Source: Rhizobium sp. BK602
GTDB taxonomy: Bacteria; Pseudomonadota; Alphaproteobacteria; Rhizobiales; Rhizobiaceae
DNA length: 64,000 nt
NCBI RefSeq assembly: GCF_014195095.1
Contig: NZ_JACIBC010000012.1
Coordinates: forward strand, 62,001 to 126,000
Direction of reading: 5' to 3'
In this document: positions 7,669-17,294 of the stretch, piece by piece
Numbering within the stretch: position 1 is the stretch's first letter
Layout: each line of letters starts with the position of its first letter
Notes under the pieces: generated by a model
What the model was told of the DNA's origin: nothing
Database searches by the model: none
What the model saw: the letters and a program-made list of their open reading frames with translations, nothing else
Translations under genes and position numbers: made by a program

Positions 7669-9789
7669 ATGTCGGTGAACAGGGTGGCGATCGGGACTAT
7701 CTGGCGCAACAGTTTTGCAATTTCGGCGGTGCTTGCGGCCTGCATCCTGCCGATGCCGGCTTTCGGCCAGCAGGCGGAGCCGCTCTTTTCCAACCCTCCG
7801 GTTCTGGAGGAAACGCAGCCCGGCGCGGCGCCGATGAGCCGGTTACCGACAAGCCGCTTCAAAAAATCGCAGGCGGCCGTGACGACCTCCGGCCGCAGAC
7901 AGCTCGACCTGACCGTGAAATTCATCGAAAACGGCATCTACAATCCAGCGACGGGCCGCGTCGACAAGGTCAGGCTGCGTGGCTATACGGGCGCCGGCGT
8001 CAATCCGAACGCGCCCTATGTCGCCCCGGTTATCGAGGCCGCGCCCGGCGAGAGGATCACGGTGGCGCTCCATAACGAGCTTCCCGATGACGGCAGCTGC
8101 GCCGGGCATGGCGACGCCAATCAGCCGCATTGCTTCAACGGTACGAATCTCCATTCGCATGGTCTTTGGGTGAGCCCGACCGGCAACAGCGACAATGTCC
8201 TGATCTCGATCAACCCCGGCAAGAGCTTCACCTATTTCTACGATTTGCCGGACGAGCACCCCGCCGGCACATTCTGGTATCACTCGCACCGGCACGGCTC
8301 GACCGCGCTTCAGGTGTCCAGCGGCATGGCTGGCGCCCTCATCGTCCGCGGCAATCGCCCGCCGACGCCGAGCGCCAATGGCGATCTCGACACGCTCTTG
8401 AAGAATGCCGACGGCAAGCCGATGCCGGAACAGCTGCTGGTCTTCCAGCAGATCCAATATGCCTGCTTCGATACGAGGGGCCAGATCAAGACGCGCGTCG
8501 TGGACGGCAAGGTCGTCGCCTGGATCTGCGATCCGGGGGATGTGGGCGAGATCCGCGATTATAAGCAGTTCGGACCGACATCGTGGAAAGAATCCGGTCG
8601 CTACACGACCATCAACGGGCTGGTCCAGCCGCGCTTCGAATCGAAAGTCGGCCAGGTCGAACGCTGGCGGATGATCCATGGCGGCGTGCGTGACACGATC
8701 ACCGTCGCCTTTCGTCCGCGTCGTCCGGGCGCCCCGGCATACAGGGCGACCACGGCCGAGGCGGCGGCCGACTATGTCAGGCAGAATTGCGCCGGGGAGC
8801 CGGTTCCCTATCATATCGTGGCGGCGGATGGGCTGACGACCGCGGTTGCCCGTTCGACCCCCACCGCGACGCTGCAGCCGGGATACCGGTTCGACGCGCT
8901 CGTCCTCTTTCCGGCGGCTGGTGACTATTGCGTCGTCAACGAGCCGGTTCCTGGCACCGCAAGCGTGACACGCGCCGATCAGGACCGCCAATTGCTCGCC
9001 ACCGTGTCGGTCACGGACGGAACGCCGGTCAGCAATATCGATACGGCCCTGACCGACACGCTCGTTGCGGCCGCACAACGGACAATGCCCACCGATGTTC
9101 GGGCTGCCGTCATCGCTGATCTCAGAGACGGCCTCAAGCTGACGCGGTTCGTGCCGCACCCCGATGTCACCGACGACGAAATCACCGGGACGCAGGAGCT
9201 GGTCTTCTTCATTGATCTCAGCGGCAATGTCGCGAAATTCGAGGTTGGCAACAAATCCTTCGATCCGAAGAACTTCGATCCGGAAACGTTCAAGCCGCGC
9301 TCGTATGATCCCAATTATGTCGATCGTGCCCTGCCGCTCGGTGGCGTCGAGGAATGGACCTTGCAATCCGCCTTCGTCGGTCATCCGTTCCACATCCACG
9401 TCAATCCTTTCCAGATCGTGGAAATCCTCGATCCGAACGGCGTCGATGTCAGCGCGCCGGGCGCCGTCGACAAGGGCGGCGGTGTTATCGATCCGCAATA
9501 TCCCGGGCTTAAGGGCGTCTGGAAGGATACGCTCTGGGTGAAGAGCCTGATCAGCAATCCCGCCGACTTCCCGGCCAAGCTCGCCACATCGACCTACAAG
9601 ATCAAGATTCGCACCCGATATGAGCGCTTCATCGGCGAATATGTCCTACATTGCCACATCCTCGATCATGAAGATCAAGGGATGATGCAGAACGTCTGCA
9701 TCGACCTGCCGAACGGCGGTGGCGGAGCGAATTGCGCCCGGCTGCTGCGTCCGGCCAATGGCCAGCAACCGGCCTCCATGCAGCACTGA
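7669..9789 (+). CDS. Secreted multicopper oxidase (laccase/CueO superfamily)
   Basis: This 706-aa exported enzyme has a signal peptide with cleavage near PAFG-QQ (about residue 36). All copper-ligand blocks are visible: LHSHGLWV, the GTFWYHSHRHG block, HPFHIHVNPFQI, and the C-terminal HCHILDHEDQGM, which supplies the T1 and T2/T3 ligands. Such enzymes oxidise phenols or metal ions while reducing O2 to water in the periplasm or outside. It is longer than CueO (about 500 aa), with an insert around residues 330-520. The tyrosinase gene follows 40 bp later, making a two-enzyme phenol-oxidation unit. Confidence 0.93.
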   Translation: MSVNRVAIGTIWRNSFAISAVLAACILPMPAFGQQAEPLFSNPPVLEETQPGAAPMSRLPTSRFKKSQAAVTTSGRRQLDLTVKFIENGIYNPATGRVDKVRLRGYTGAGVNPNAPYVAPVIEAAPGERITVALHNELPDDGSCAGHGDANQPHCFNGTNLHSHGLWVSPTGNSDNVLISINPGKSFTYFYDLPDEHPAGTFWYHSHRHGSTALQVSSGMAGALIVRGNRPPTPSANGDLDTLLKNADGKPMPEQLLVFQQIQYACFDTRGQIKTRVVDGKVVAWICDPGDVGEIRDYKQFGPTSWKESGRYTTINGLVQPRFESKVGQVERWRMIHGGVRDTITVAFRPRRPGAPAYRATTAEAAADYVRQNCAGEPVPYHIVAADGLTTAVARSTPTATLQPGYRFDALVLFPAAGDYCVVNEPVPGTASVTRADQDRQLLATVSVTDGTPVSNIDTALTDTLVAAAQRTMPTDVRAAVIADLRDGLKLTRFVPHPDVTDDEITGTQELVFFIDLSGNVAKFEVGNKSFDPKNFDPETFKPRSYDPNYVDRALPLGGVEEWTLQSAFVGHPFHIHVNPFQIVEILDPNGVDVSAPGAVDKGGGVIDPQYPGLKGVWKDTLWVKSLISNPADFPAKLATSTYKIKIRTRYERFIGEYVLHCHILDHEDQGMMQNVCIDLPNGGGGANCARLLRPANGQQPASMQH

Positions 9790-9829
9790 TCCCAGCCAAG
9801 AGCAGTCTTTGAACCCAAGGGAGAGTAAG

Positions 9830-11353
9830 ATGAGCATCACACGCAGATCTGTCATGATCCAGGGCGGCGTCATCGGGGCGGGCCTGCTCGCCAGCGGATT
9901 GCCGGGCATGAAGGCATTCGCGCAGATACCGCCCATCCCCTGGCGGCGCTCCCTTCAGGGATTGGCCTGGAACGATCCGATCGTGGCGACCTATCGCGAT
10001 GCCGTGCGCATCCTCAAGGCATTGCCCACGAGCGAGAAGTTCAACTGGGTCAATCTCTCGGAGATCCACGGCAGCGATGCCGGCGTCAAATATTGCCCGC
10101 ATGGCAACTGGTATTTCCTGCCGTGGCACAGGGCCTATACGGCGATGTACGAGCGCATCGTCCGGCAGGTGACCAAGAACAACGATTTCGCCATGCCGTT
10201 CTGGGACTGGACCGCCAATCCATATCTGCCCGACGTGTTCACGATGCCGAAAACACCGGATGGCAAGGACAACCCACTCTATGTCTCGTCCCGCACCTGG
10301 CCGATCAAGCAGCCGATGCCGGATAACATCGTCGGGCCGGGTGTTCTCAACACCATATTGACGGCGACGCCGTATGAAGTATTCGGCACCACCCGTCCGG
10401 CCGGGCAGAACTCGCTCGATCCGTCCTGGGTCATCACCAGCACAGGCACGCAGGGGACCCTGGAATCCACCCCGCACAATCAGGTGCACAACAACATCGG
10501 CGGCTTCATGCCGACATGGTCGTCGCCTCGCGACCCGATCTTCTTCATGCATCACGGCAATATCGACCGCATCTGGGCGACCTGGAACCTCCGCCACGTC
10601 AACAGCGGGGATCGGCTCTGGACCGACATGCAGTTCACCGACAATTTCTACAATGTCGACGGCAACTTCTGGTCGCCGAAGGTCTCCGAACTCTATGTTC
10701 CGGAGGAACTCGGATACACCTATGGTTTCCGAAACTATTTCAAGGTTGCGGCGGCGAGCGCCAAGACGCTGGCCCTGAACGACAAGCTCACTTCCGTGAT
10801 CGCGGCGACGGCGACCGATGCCGCAATCGCCGGCGTGACGACCGCCTCGGCGGACAACAGCAAGGCGGCAACGGCAAGCGCGCCGCTTTCGCTGCCGATC
10901 AAGATCCCGGCGGGCGCCTTGCAGGATATCGTCAGCCAGCCGCCACTGCCGTCCGGCATGGACACGATGGACTTCGGTGCGGCCCAGGAACAGGCAGCTT
11001 CCGCTCCCCGCGTTCTGGCCTTCCTGCGCGATGTCGAAATTACCAGCGCCAGCACGACGAGCGTTCGTGTCTTTCTCGGCAAGAATGAGCTCAAGGCCGA
11101 TACGCCGGTCACCGATCCCCATTATGTCGGCTCCTTCGCCGTCCTCGGACATAAGGACGATCATCATGGCGGTCATCACCCCGCGCCGTCCTTCGTCCTC
11201 GACCTCACGGACGCCATCCAGCGGGTCTATGGCGCAAGGGGACAGACCGATGGCGAGGCCATCGACCTGCAGCTGGTTCCGGTCGGCGCAGGGGCGGGCA
11301 AACCCGGCACGGTAAAGCCCGCGAAACTAGAAATAGCCATAGTGTCCGCTTAA
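9830..11353 (+). CDS. TAT-exported tyrosinase (polyphenol oxidase)
   Basis: This 507-aa protein starts at ATG 9830 behind AAGGGAGAG. It begins with a twin-arginine signal (SITRRSVMIQGG) ending near AFAQ, so it is likely exported folded with copper. Site CuA uses H80, H91 and H100 (EIHG, CPHGNWYFLPWHR); site CuB uses H216, H220 and the HH of IFFMHHGNIDRIW. A C-terminal domain with a HHGGHH cluster (about residues 445-450) follows. Tyrosinases hydroxylate monophenols and oxidise o-diphenols to quinones, giving melanin. Melanin-forming tyrosinases are known on Rhizobium plasmids. Confidence 0.93.
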   Translation: MSITRRSVMIQGGVIGAGLLASGLPGMKAFAQIPPIPWRRSLQGLAWNDPIVATYRDAVRILKALPTSEKFNWVNLSEIHGSDAGVKYCPHGNWYFLPWHRAYTAMYERIVRQVTKNNDFAMPFWDWTANPYLPDVFTMPKTPDGKDNPLYVSSRTWPIKQPMPDNIVGPGVLNTILTATPYEVFGTTRPAGQNSLDPSWVITSTGTQGTLESTPHNQVHNNIGGFMPTWSSPRDPIFFMHHGNIDRIWATWNLRHVNSGDRLWTDMQFTDNFYNVDGNFWSPKVSELYVPEELGYTYGFRNYFKVAAASAKTLALNDKLTSVIAATATDAAIAGVTTASADNSKAATASAPLSLPIKIPAGALQDIVSQPPLPSGMDTMDFGAAQEQAASAPRVLAFLRDVEITSASTTSVRVFLGKNELKADTPVTDPHYVGSFAVLGHKDDHHGGHHPAPSFVLDLTDAIQRVYGARGQTDGEAIDLQLVPVGAGAGKPGTVKPAKLEIAIVSA

Positions 11354-11385
11354 AATTTGGACCGGGCTGAGTTGTGGAGACACCG

Positions 11386-11841
11386 ATGCGCTATCATCCT
11401 TGGGTGCTTATCGCTATGTGTGCGGCGGCATTCTCGGTGCTGCGTATCGTCAGCCCGGTCCAGGCCAACGAGGGCGACATGCAGGCGACGATCGGCAAGC
11501 CGGCAACGATAGCCATCTCCGGCGCGTCGGCGCATGCGCCGGTCGCTGGCGGCGCGCGGGTCGTCGTCACCATCAATGCCTATCAGCCATCGATGGCCGG
11601 GCCCGTCGCAACCGTCGTTTCAGTGCGTTGTGGCGCGGAGCTGCGGGAAATCGGCCGTTTTGGAATTTTTCCGAACCAAGCGTTTTCAGTGTCGGCTGGG
11701 GCCAAGCCCCAGCGGTTCGGCTTTCTGCTGCCCGATGAGCCCGCCTGTCGCCAGCCGCAGACAATCGAAATCAGCCTCGACCCTCAAACGGGCGACGGGA
11801 CTGGTGCCAGCATCACGATCGGTAGCGCGAGCATCGAATAG
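11386..11841 (+). CDS. Small secreted protein linked to tyrosinase
   Basis: This 151-aa protein starts at ATG 11386 with GGAG at 11376-11379; a GTG at 11374 is the alternative. It has a signal peptide (MRYHPWVLIAMCAAAFSVLR, cleavage near VQA-NE) and a mature domain of about 125 aa rich in beta-prone residues, with two cysteines (VRCGAE and PACRQP) that could form a disulfide. It follows tyrosinase by 32 bp. By analogy with the secreted MelC1 partner of Streptomyces tyrosinase it might help copper loading or export, but no sequence similarity to MelC1 was seen. Confidence 0.75.
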   Translation: MRYHPWVLIAMCAAAFSVLRIVSPVQANEGDMQATIGKPATIAISGASAHAPVAGGARVVVTINAYQPSMAGPVATVVSVRCGAELREIGRFGIFPNQAFSVSAGAKPQRFGFLLPDEPACRQPQTIEISLDPQTGDGTGASITIGSASIE

Positions 11842-11931
11842 CAGGCCTGTTACGGCGGTGTGGATCGCCAACCTGATCCCATCGTCAGACTTCGCAGCAA
11901 TGCCACGGCTGTCAAAGGTCGGCGCTTCGGC

Positions 11932-12258
11932 TCAGGCGAATACCGCGATGCAGACGGACAGCCAGATCAGGCCTATTCCCAGCGCCAAGGCTCGCCTTGC
12001 ACCGACAACTTTTTCTGCTTCCTCTTCGGCGACGGGCGTCGTCACGATCCAGGGCACGGAACCGAGCGCTGCAAATCCGATGAGGGCCAGGCCGACCACG
12101 AAATAATCGGAAAGGCGCCAGCCTCCCTGTTCATACACGCCCCAATAGCCGAGGAAGGCCATTCCCACCGCAAACATGGTCGCGGATGCGGAGCAAAGCC
12201 CGGTGACGGAGCCCGCCGGTGCGCGCATCTTGCTCTTTTCCGGTATTGATCCATCCAT
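11932..12258 (-). CDS. Small integral membrane protein
   Basis: This 108-aa protein has three likely membrane helices: about 22-40 (MFAVGMAFLGYWGVY), 50-70 (YFVVGLALIGFAALGSVPW) and 88-107 (ALALGIGLIWLSVCIAVFA). It is convergent with the secreted-protein gene and lies 120 bp downstream of the GntR gene on the same strand. Hydrophobicity and in-frame continuity support it as real. No family is recognised. Confidence 0.55.
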   Translation of the reverse strand: MDGSIPEKSKMRAPAGSVTGLCSASATMFAVGMAFLGYWGVYEQGGWRLSDYFVVGLALIGFAALGSVPWIVTTPVAEEEAEKVVGARRALALGIGLIWLSVCIAVFA

Positions 12259-12381
12259 GACGCCATATCCACGCTGGCAAGCCGCCTCTGCGCATATATG
12301 TCAGGAATTGAGCCCGGCGTGAAGCAATGGCTATCGATGATCCGTTCACCAATCTCTTCCGCATCCCCGGCTGCTGGCCGA

Positions 12382-13023
12382 TCAGGCCTGGAGAATGTGC
12401 CTGCGCGTCAGCTCCATCAGCTGACCGACGTCGCGTCTGTCTATCGCATCGACCATCTGCTGATGTTCCCGCCCGGATTGCTCGATGCGGGCGCGCGTTC
12501 GCCATTGCGACACCGGCGCGGAGGATGTTCGCTGTCGAATTTCCGTGATCAGTTCCACGAGTTCCTGGTTGCCGGCAAGCGCAAGCAGATGGCGGTGAAA
12601 GGCGAGATTGGCTTCGTAAAGTTCGAGCATGGTGCCGTTCAGCACCAAATCGTCGAAGCGTAAGGCAAGAACCCGCAAATTCGCGATATCGGCCGCGCTC
12701 GCATTCGCAACGATACGGTCGCAGACGGCGACCTCGAGGATGACGCGAATGTCGCTGACCTCCTGAGCGCGGCGGCCGTCCTGCTCATGGACGTGATAAC
12801 CCCGGTTGGGGATGTGCTCCACCAGTCGCTTCTGCACCAGCCGGTCGAGCGCCCTGCGGACCTCTGGCCGCGTACAGTTATAGCGCCGTTCGAGATCGAT
12901 CTGCTTCAGCCAGGTTCCGGGCGGGAGACGACCGGCAAGGATATCCTGGAGGATGAGTTCGGTCACGTCGGGCGTTTGCGGCTCTTGTGCTTGCGCTGTC
13001 GCTTCGGCTTCCAGCGAATTCAT
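12382..13023 (-). CDS. GntR-family regulator with FCD ligand-binding domain
   Basis: This 213-aa regulator has a winged-helix domain (about residues 20-85: LPPGTWLKQIDLERRYNCTR and VRRALDRLVQKRLV) followed by an all-helical FCD domain with conserved metal/ligand histidines (FHRHLL and the C-terminal RRHI). It is divergent from the amidohydrolase gene with a 178-bp intergenic region holding a perfect 16-bp palindrome. It most likely represses the catabolic/transport genes to the right until their substrate or product binds. Confidence 0.9.
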   Translation of the reverse strand: MNSLEAEATAQAQEPQTPDVTELILQDILAGRLPPGTWLKQIDLERRYNCTRPEVRRALDRLVQKRLVEHIPNRGYHVHEQDGRRAQEVSDIRVILEVAVCDRIVANASAADIANLRVLALRFDDLVLNGTMLELYEANLAFHRHLLALAGNQELVELITEIRQRTSSAPVSQWRTRARIEQSGREHQQMVDAIDRRDVGQLMELTRRHILQA

Positions 13024-13153
13024 GCAGGTCTCTCCAGCCTCCCGATTTCGGCGATGAGTATCATAGCTCTCCCTTGGCCAACAACGAGGCCGATGATCGC
13101 TGCCGAAAAAATATTCATGCCCATCTCTTGCGCAGTCATTATAATTGGATCAT

Positions 13154-13169
13154 AAATTGGCGCCAATTT
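13154..13169. promoter_or_regulatory. Perfect 16-bp palindrome, likely GntR operator
   Basis: AAATTGGCGCCAATTT reads the same on both strands. It lies 32 bp before the amidohydrolase start and within the region divergent from the GntR gene. A related half-site (TAATTGGATC) lies just upstream. The position suits repression of the amidohydrolase operon. Confidence 0.65.
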
Positions 13170-13201
13170 GATTACCATTACATGAGGCGGCTTGTAAATC
13201 C

Positions 13202-14626
13202 ATGCAAAATTCCGATGGCGTTTGGGAAATTGTCGAGAGAAAGCGCGCGGCGTTCTTCGCGTTGAGCGACCGGATCTGGGATATCCCCGAGACGAATTAC
13301 CTGGAATATCGATCGGCCGAAGAGCACGTCCGCCTGCTGGAAAGCGAAGGTTTTCGTGTCGAGCGCGGCATTGCCGGTTTGCCGACGGCAGTCATGGGAG
13401 AGGCGGGCGAGGGCGGCCCGGTCATCGCGATCCTCGGCGAGTTCGACGCGCTGCCGGGATTGAGCCAGGAGGCCGGGATCGCCGAGGAGCGACCTCTGGT
13501 CGACGGCGGCAATGGTCATGGCTGCGGTCACAATATGCTCGGTGCCGGATCGATGCTCGCTGCCGCCGCCGTCAAGGATTTCCTTGCCGAAAACGGCTTG
13601 CAGGGGCGGGTACGCTACTATGGTTGCCCCGCCGAGGAAGGCGGCTCTTCGAAGGGCTTCATGGTTCGGGCCGGCGTTTTCGACGATGTCGATATCGCGA
13701 TCTCCTGGCATCCGGCCGCCTTTGCCGGCGTCAACAATCCGATCTCGCTTGCCTGCAACGAAATCAACTTCCATTTCTCCGGCCGCGCCTCGCATGCCTC
13801 CGCCACGCCTCATCTCGGCCGCAGCGCTCTCGATGCGGTGGAGCTGATGAATGTCGGCGTCAATTACATGCGCGAGCACATGCCTTCGTCCGCGCGCATC
13901 CACTATGCCATCACGGATGCGGGTGGCGCGGCGCCCAACGTCGTGCAGGCGCGCGCCACCGTGCGCTATCTCGTCAGGGCCAGAAGCTTGCCGGAGCTCC
14001 TCTCCCTGGTTGCCCGCGTCAAGAAGGTCGCCGAAGGCGCAGCCCTGATGACCGAGACGACTGTTCGCAGCGAGATCATCAGCGGCGACGCCAATCTCGT
14101 CGGCAACACGCCGCTCGAGGAATGCATGTTCTCGCATCTGCAGCGGCTTGGCCCCCCACAATTTGATGATGCGGACCGGGAAACGGCCCGCAAGTTCCAG
14201 CAGACCTTCAATACCGAGGATATCGCAGCCTCCTATGGCCGTTTCGCCCTGAAGCCGAGGAAGGACCAGCCGCTTTGCGAGGAGATTTTCCCGCTGAACG
14301 CCGGCGACGGTACGCTGGTCGGCTCCACCGATGTCGGAACCGTCAGCTGGGTTGTGCCGACCGTGCAGATGCGCGGTGCCACCTATGCCATCGGCACGCC
14401 CGGGCATTCCTGGCAGCTGGTCGCCCAAGGCAAGCTGCCGGTTGCGCATAAGGGAACCGAACATGCCGCCAAGGTGATGGCGAGCACGGCCGCCGATCTC
14501 ATCCGCAATCCCAGGCTGATCGAGGCCGCCAAGGCCGATCACAAGGCACGCCTTGAAGGAACGCCTTTCGTCAATCCGATCCCGGATGACGTCGAGCCGC
14601 CGTTGCCGGAGAAGGCCCATGCCTGA
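13202..14626 (+). CDS. M20-family amidohydrolase (AbgB-like)
   Basis: This 474-aa cytoplasmic metallohydrolase carries the M20 signatures GHGCGHNMLGAG (metal-binding His and Asn region, about residues 103-114), GCPAEEGG (catalytic Glu pair) and SWHPA. Dimerisation-domain motifs (SGRASHASATPHLGRSALDA) are intact. The closest well-known type is the B subunit of p-aminobenzoyl-glutamate hydrolase, which cleaves N-acyl/amide bonds. It overlaps the next gene by 8 nt, so the two hydrolases are translated together, probably on one imported substrate. Confidence 0.9.
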   Translation: MQNSDGVWEIVERKRAAFFALSDRIWDIPETNYLEYRSAEEHVRLLESEGFRVERGIAGLPTAVMGEAGEGGPVIAILGEFDALPGLSQEAGIAEERPLVDGGNGHGCGHNMLGAGSMLAAAAVKDFLAENGLQGRVRYYGCPAEEGGSSKGFMVRAGVFDDVDIAISWHPAAFAGVNNPISLACNEINFHFSGRASHASATPHLGRSALDAVELMNVGVNYMREHMPSSARIHYAITDAGGAAPNVVQARATVRYLVRARSLPELLSLVARVKKVAEGAALMTETTVRSEIISGDANLVGNTPLEECMFSHLQRLGPPQFDDADRETARKFQQTFNTEDIAASYGRFALKPRKDQPLCEEIFPLNAGDGTLVGSTDVGTVSWVVPTVQMRGATYAIGTPGHSWQLVAQGKLPVAHKGTEHAAKVMASTAADLIRNPRLIEAAKADHKARLEGTPFVNPIPDDVEPPLPEKAHA

Positions 14627-16298
14627 TCCGGCCTTGCAGCCCGATCGCGACCACCTGATGGCACATATCCGCGAATTCGCCCGCCGGGTGAAATTGTCCG
14701 GAACGCCGGAGGAGCTTGCGAGCTTTCACTATCTGCAAGCGCAGATGGACAGCTATGGATATCGCACGCAGCTGCTGTCGCATGATGCCTTCATCAGCCT
14801 GCCCGGTGCGGCAAAGGTCGAGATCGAAGGCGAAAGCCTTCGTTGCATTACCCATTCGATGTCGGTTTCGACTGCGGCGGCGGGTATCAGCGGTGACCTT
14901 GCCTATGTCGGCGAGGGGACGGAAGCCGATTTCGCAGGCAAGGACCTAGCCGGCAAGATCGTTCTGGTCGATGGAATTGCGACCGAGGAAGTGGCAGCAC
15001 TTGCAAGTGCGGCCGGCGCACTCGGCGAGCTTCATGTCAGCCCGAACGAGCATCTCTACGAAATGTGCGTGTCGCCGGTCTGGGGCAGCCCGTCGCAGCA
15101 TACGCGCTCTCAACTCCCGAAGACGGTCATCTGCACCATTGCCAGGGACGATGGCGTGCGCCTGCGCGAAAGGCTTGCGCGGGGCGAAACGGTGCGGGCA
15201 ACGCTGGCGGCACAGGTCGATACCGGATGGCGCAAGACGCCGCTTCTGGTCGCCGAGCTTCAGCCGACCGGCGATGCCGAGGCTCCCTTCGTGCTGTTTT
15301 CGGGTCATCACGACACCTGGCATTTCGGCGTCATGGACAATGGCGGCGCCAACGCGACCATGCTGGAGGCGGCACGCCTGCTTGCCCTTCACGCAAGCGA
15401 TTGGCAACGCGGCCTGCACGTCTGCTTCTGGTCGGGCCATTCGCACGGTCGCTATTCCGGCTCGGCCTGGTATGCCGACGAATATTTCGACGAGCTGGAC
15501 CGCCGCTGCGCTGTTCACGTCAATGTCGATTCCACCGGTGGCGAGGGCGCGACCGTTCTTACCAATTCCGGCGTCATCGATGAGCTGAAGCCACTGGCCG
15601 CCGATGTGGTCGAGCGGCTGACCGGGCAAAAGCATGCCGGCAGGCGTCATGGCCGAGCGGCGGATCAATCCTTCTGGGGTGTCGGCATCCCCTCCATGTT
15701 CGGCAGCCTCAGCCATCAGCCGCCTGGTCCCGTCAAGATGCTGACGGCGCTCGGCTGGTGGTGGCACACGCCGCATGACACGGCCGAGCATATCGATCCC
15801 GACAATCTGAGCCGGGATACGCGGATCGTGCTGGAGGTTCTCTGGCGGTTGCTGACGGCGCCGGTCCTGCCATTGGATTACACCGTTTACGCGGATGCTC
15901 TCGGCAGGCAGGTGGCGCAGCTGCAAACGGAACTTGCCGGCCGCATCGACATCGCGGGTCTTGCGAACGCAATCGACGAGCTGCGTAGCAACGCCAAGGC
16001 CATATTGGAGGCGGGTGATGTGGCGCCTGAAAGGACGGCTCGCATCAATGGCGCGCTGATGCGCGCGGGACGTCATCTCGTGCCGCTGAACTACACGAGC
16101 GGCGAACGCTTCCATCATGATTCCGCCCTTTCGCATCCGGCCTGGCCGTCTCTGGAAGGCTTGCGTGCGCTGGCTTCGCTACCTCTGGGATCACAAGAGA
16201 CGGCTTTCTACGCCGTCCATGCCCGCCAGGTGAGAAATCGCGTCGCCCATGCGCTGAGGGAGGCCAATACGGCATTGCGCGCGGCGCTGGAGGACTGA
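14619..16298 (+). CDS. M28-like zinc peptidase homologue with altered active site
   Basis: This 559-aa protein starts at ATG 14619 inside the end of the amidohydrolase gene. It contains the M28 metal-binding blocks SGHHDTWHFG and MDNGGANATM, the Asp block HVNVDSTGG, and the C-terminal WWWHTPHDT histidine. Where M28 enzymes have the Glu-Glu pair (catalytic base and zinc ligand), this protein reads FWSGHSHGRYSGSAWYAD, so both glutamates are replaced. It may use a different metal geometry or chemistry. A protease-associated-type segment precedes the catalytic domain. The substrate is unknown. Confidence 0.8.
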   Translation: MPDPALQPDRDHLMAHIREFARRVKLSGTPEELASFHYLQAQMDSYGYRTQLLSHDAFISLPGAAKVEIEGESLRCITHSMSVSTAAAGISGDLAYVGEGTEADFAGKDLAGKIVLVDGIATEEVAALASAAGALGELHVSPNEHLYEMCVSPVWGSPSQHTRSQLPKTVICTIARDDGVRLRERLARGETVRATLAAQVDTGWRKTPLLVAELQPTGDAEAPFVLFSGHHDTWHFGVMDNGGANATMLEAARLLALHASDWQRGLHVCFWSGHSHGRYSGSAWYADEYFDELDRRCAVHVNVDSTGGEGATVLTNSGVIDELKPLAADVVERLTGQKHAGRRHGRAADQSFWGVGIPSMFGSLSHQPPGPVKMLTALGWWWHTPHDTAEHIDPDNLSRDTRIVLEVLWRLLTAPVLPLDYTVYADALGRQVAQLQTELAGRIDIAGLANAIDELRSNAKAILEAGDVAPERTARINGALMRAGRHLVPLNYTSGERFHHDSALSHPAWPSLEGLRALASLPLGSQETAFYAVHARQVRNRVAHALREANTALRAALED

Positions 16299-16359
16299 CG
16301 CCGCCATCGTCCGGATCAAACAAACGGTCACCGCGTGGCCGAAAAAAAGGGAACTGAAA

Positions 16360-17214
16360 ATGAAGAATAGAAATCTGTTTGCCGCCGTTTTCGGCGCCAT
16401 TGCCTTTCTGGCGCCGCTTGCAGCCGGCGCGAAAGACTGGACACATGTCAAAGTCGGTATCGAGGGCGCCTTTCCGCCCTGGAACCTCATGGATTCCAGC
16501 GGCAAGCTCGCCGGCTTCGACGTCGACCTCATCAACGACCTCTGCAAGCGCGCCAAGGTCGATTGCGAACTGATTGCCGGCGAATGGAATGCGATGATCC
16601 CGAGCCTCAATGCCGGCAAGTTCGATCTGGTGATGACGCTCGGCATCAACGAGAAGCGCAAGCAGGTGGTCGATTTCACCGTGCCCTATGCGAGCGGCGT
16701 TGCTAGCTTCCTGCTTCTGAAGGACGGTCCGGTCCCGGCCCTGCCGCTGACCGGCGAACGGCTGAACCTGAACGACAAGGCCAAGGCCGATCCGGTCATG
16801 GCCGACATCGGCAAGGCGCTCAAGGGCAAGACCGTCGGCGTCGTCCAGTCGACCAGCCAGGAGCAGTTGATCAACGCCTATTTCGGCTCCGACGTCACCG
16901 TGCGCGCCTACAAGAATTCCGGCGAGCGTGATCTTGATCTGAAAGCCGGGCGCATCGATGCCGGCTTCGATAGCGGCGTTTACGAAACCTCCGTACTCGG
17001 CAAGCCCGGCAACGAGGATCTGATGATGTCCGGCCCGCTGGTGAAGGGTGCGATGCTGGCAACCGAAGTCGCGCTCGGCATGCGCAAGGGCGAGACCGAC
17101 CTCAAGGCCAAGTTCGACGACGCCATCAAGCAGGCCGCCAAGGATGGCACGATCAAGCAGCTCTCGGAAAAGTGGAGCAAGATCGATCTGACGCCGACCT
17201 TCGACGCCAATTGA
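16360..17214 (+). CDS. ABC transporter periplasmic binding protein (SBP family 3), copy 1
   Basis: This 284-aa secreted protein has a signal peptide (about 1-23, LAAGA-KDWTH). The mature start HVKVGIEGAFPPWNLMDSSG and the FDVDLINDLCKR block are typical of amino-acid/opine binding proteins. It is clearly related to the second binding protein at 19553-20410, which begins KKWTHVTIATEGAFRPWN. The two flank a single permease-ATPase set, so they may feed one transporter with different ligands. Confidence 0.92.
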   Translation: MKNRNLFAAVFGAIAFLAPLAAGAKDWTHVKVGIEGAFPPWNLMDSSGKLAGFDVDLINDLCKRAKVDCELIAGEWNAMIPSLNAGKFDLVMTLGINEKRKQVVDFTVPYASGVASFLLLKDGPVPALPLTGERLNLNDKAKADPVMADIGKALKGKTVGVVQSTSQEQLINAYFGSDVTVRAYKNSGERDLDLKAGRIDAGFDSGVYETSVLGKPGNEDLMMSGPLVKGAMLATEVALGMRKGETDLKAKFDDAIKQAAKDGTIKQLSEKWSKIDLTPTFDAN

Positions 17215-17294
17215 GTGCCTTTCGCCCACGTCACCCTTAGCCGAGGCCGAACCATGTCACTCGCCACCAAAACCCGCTCTCCCAGGGGCACATC

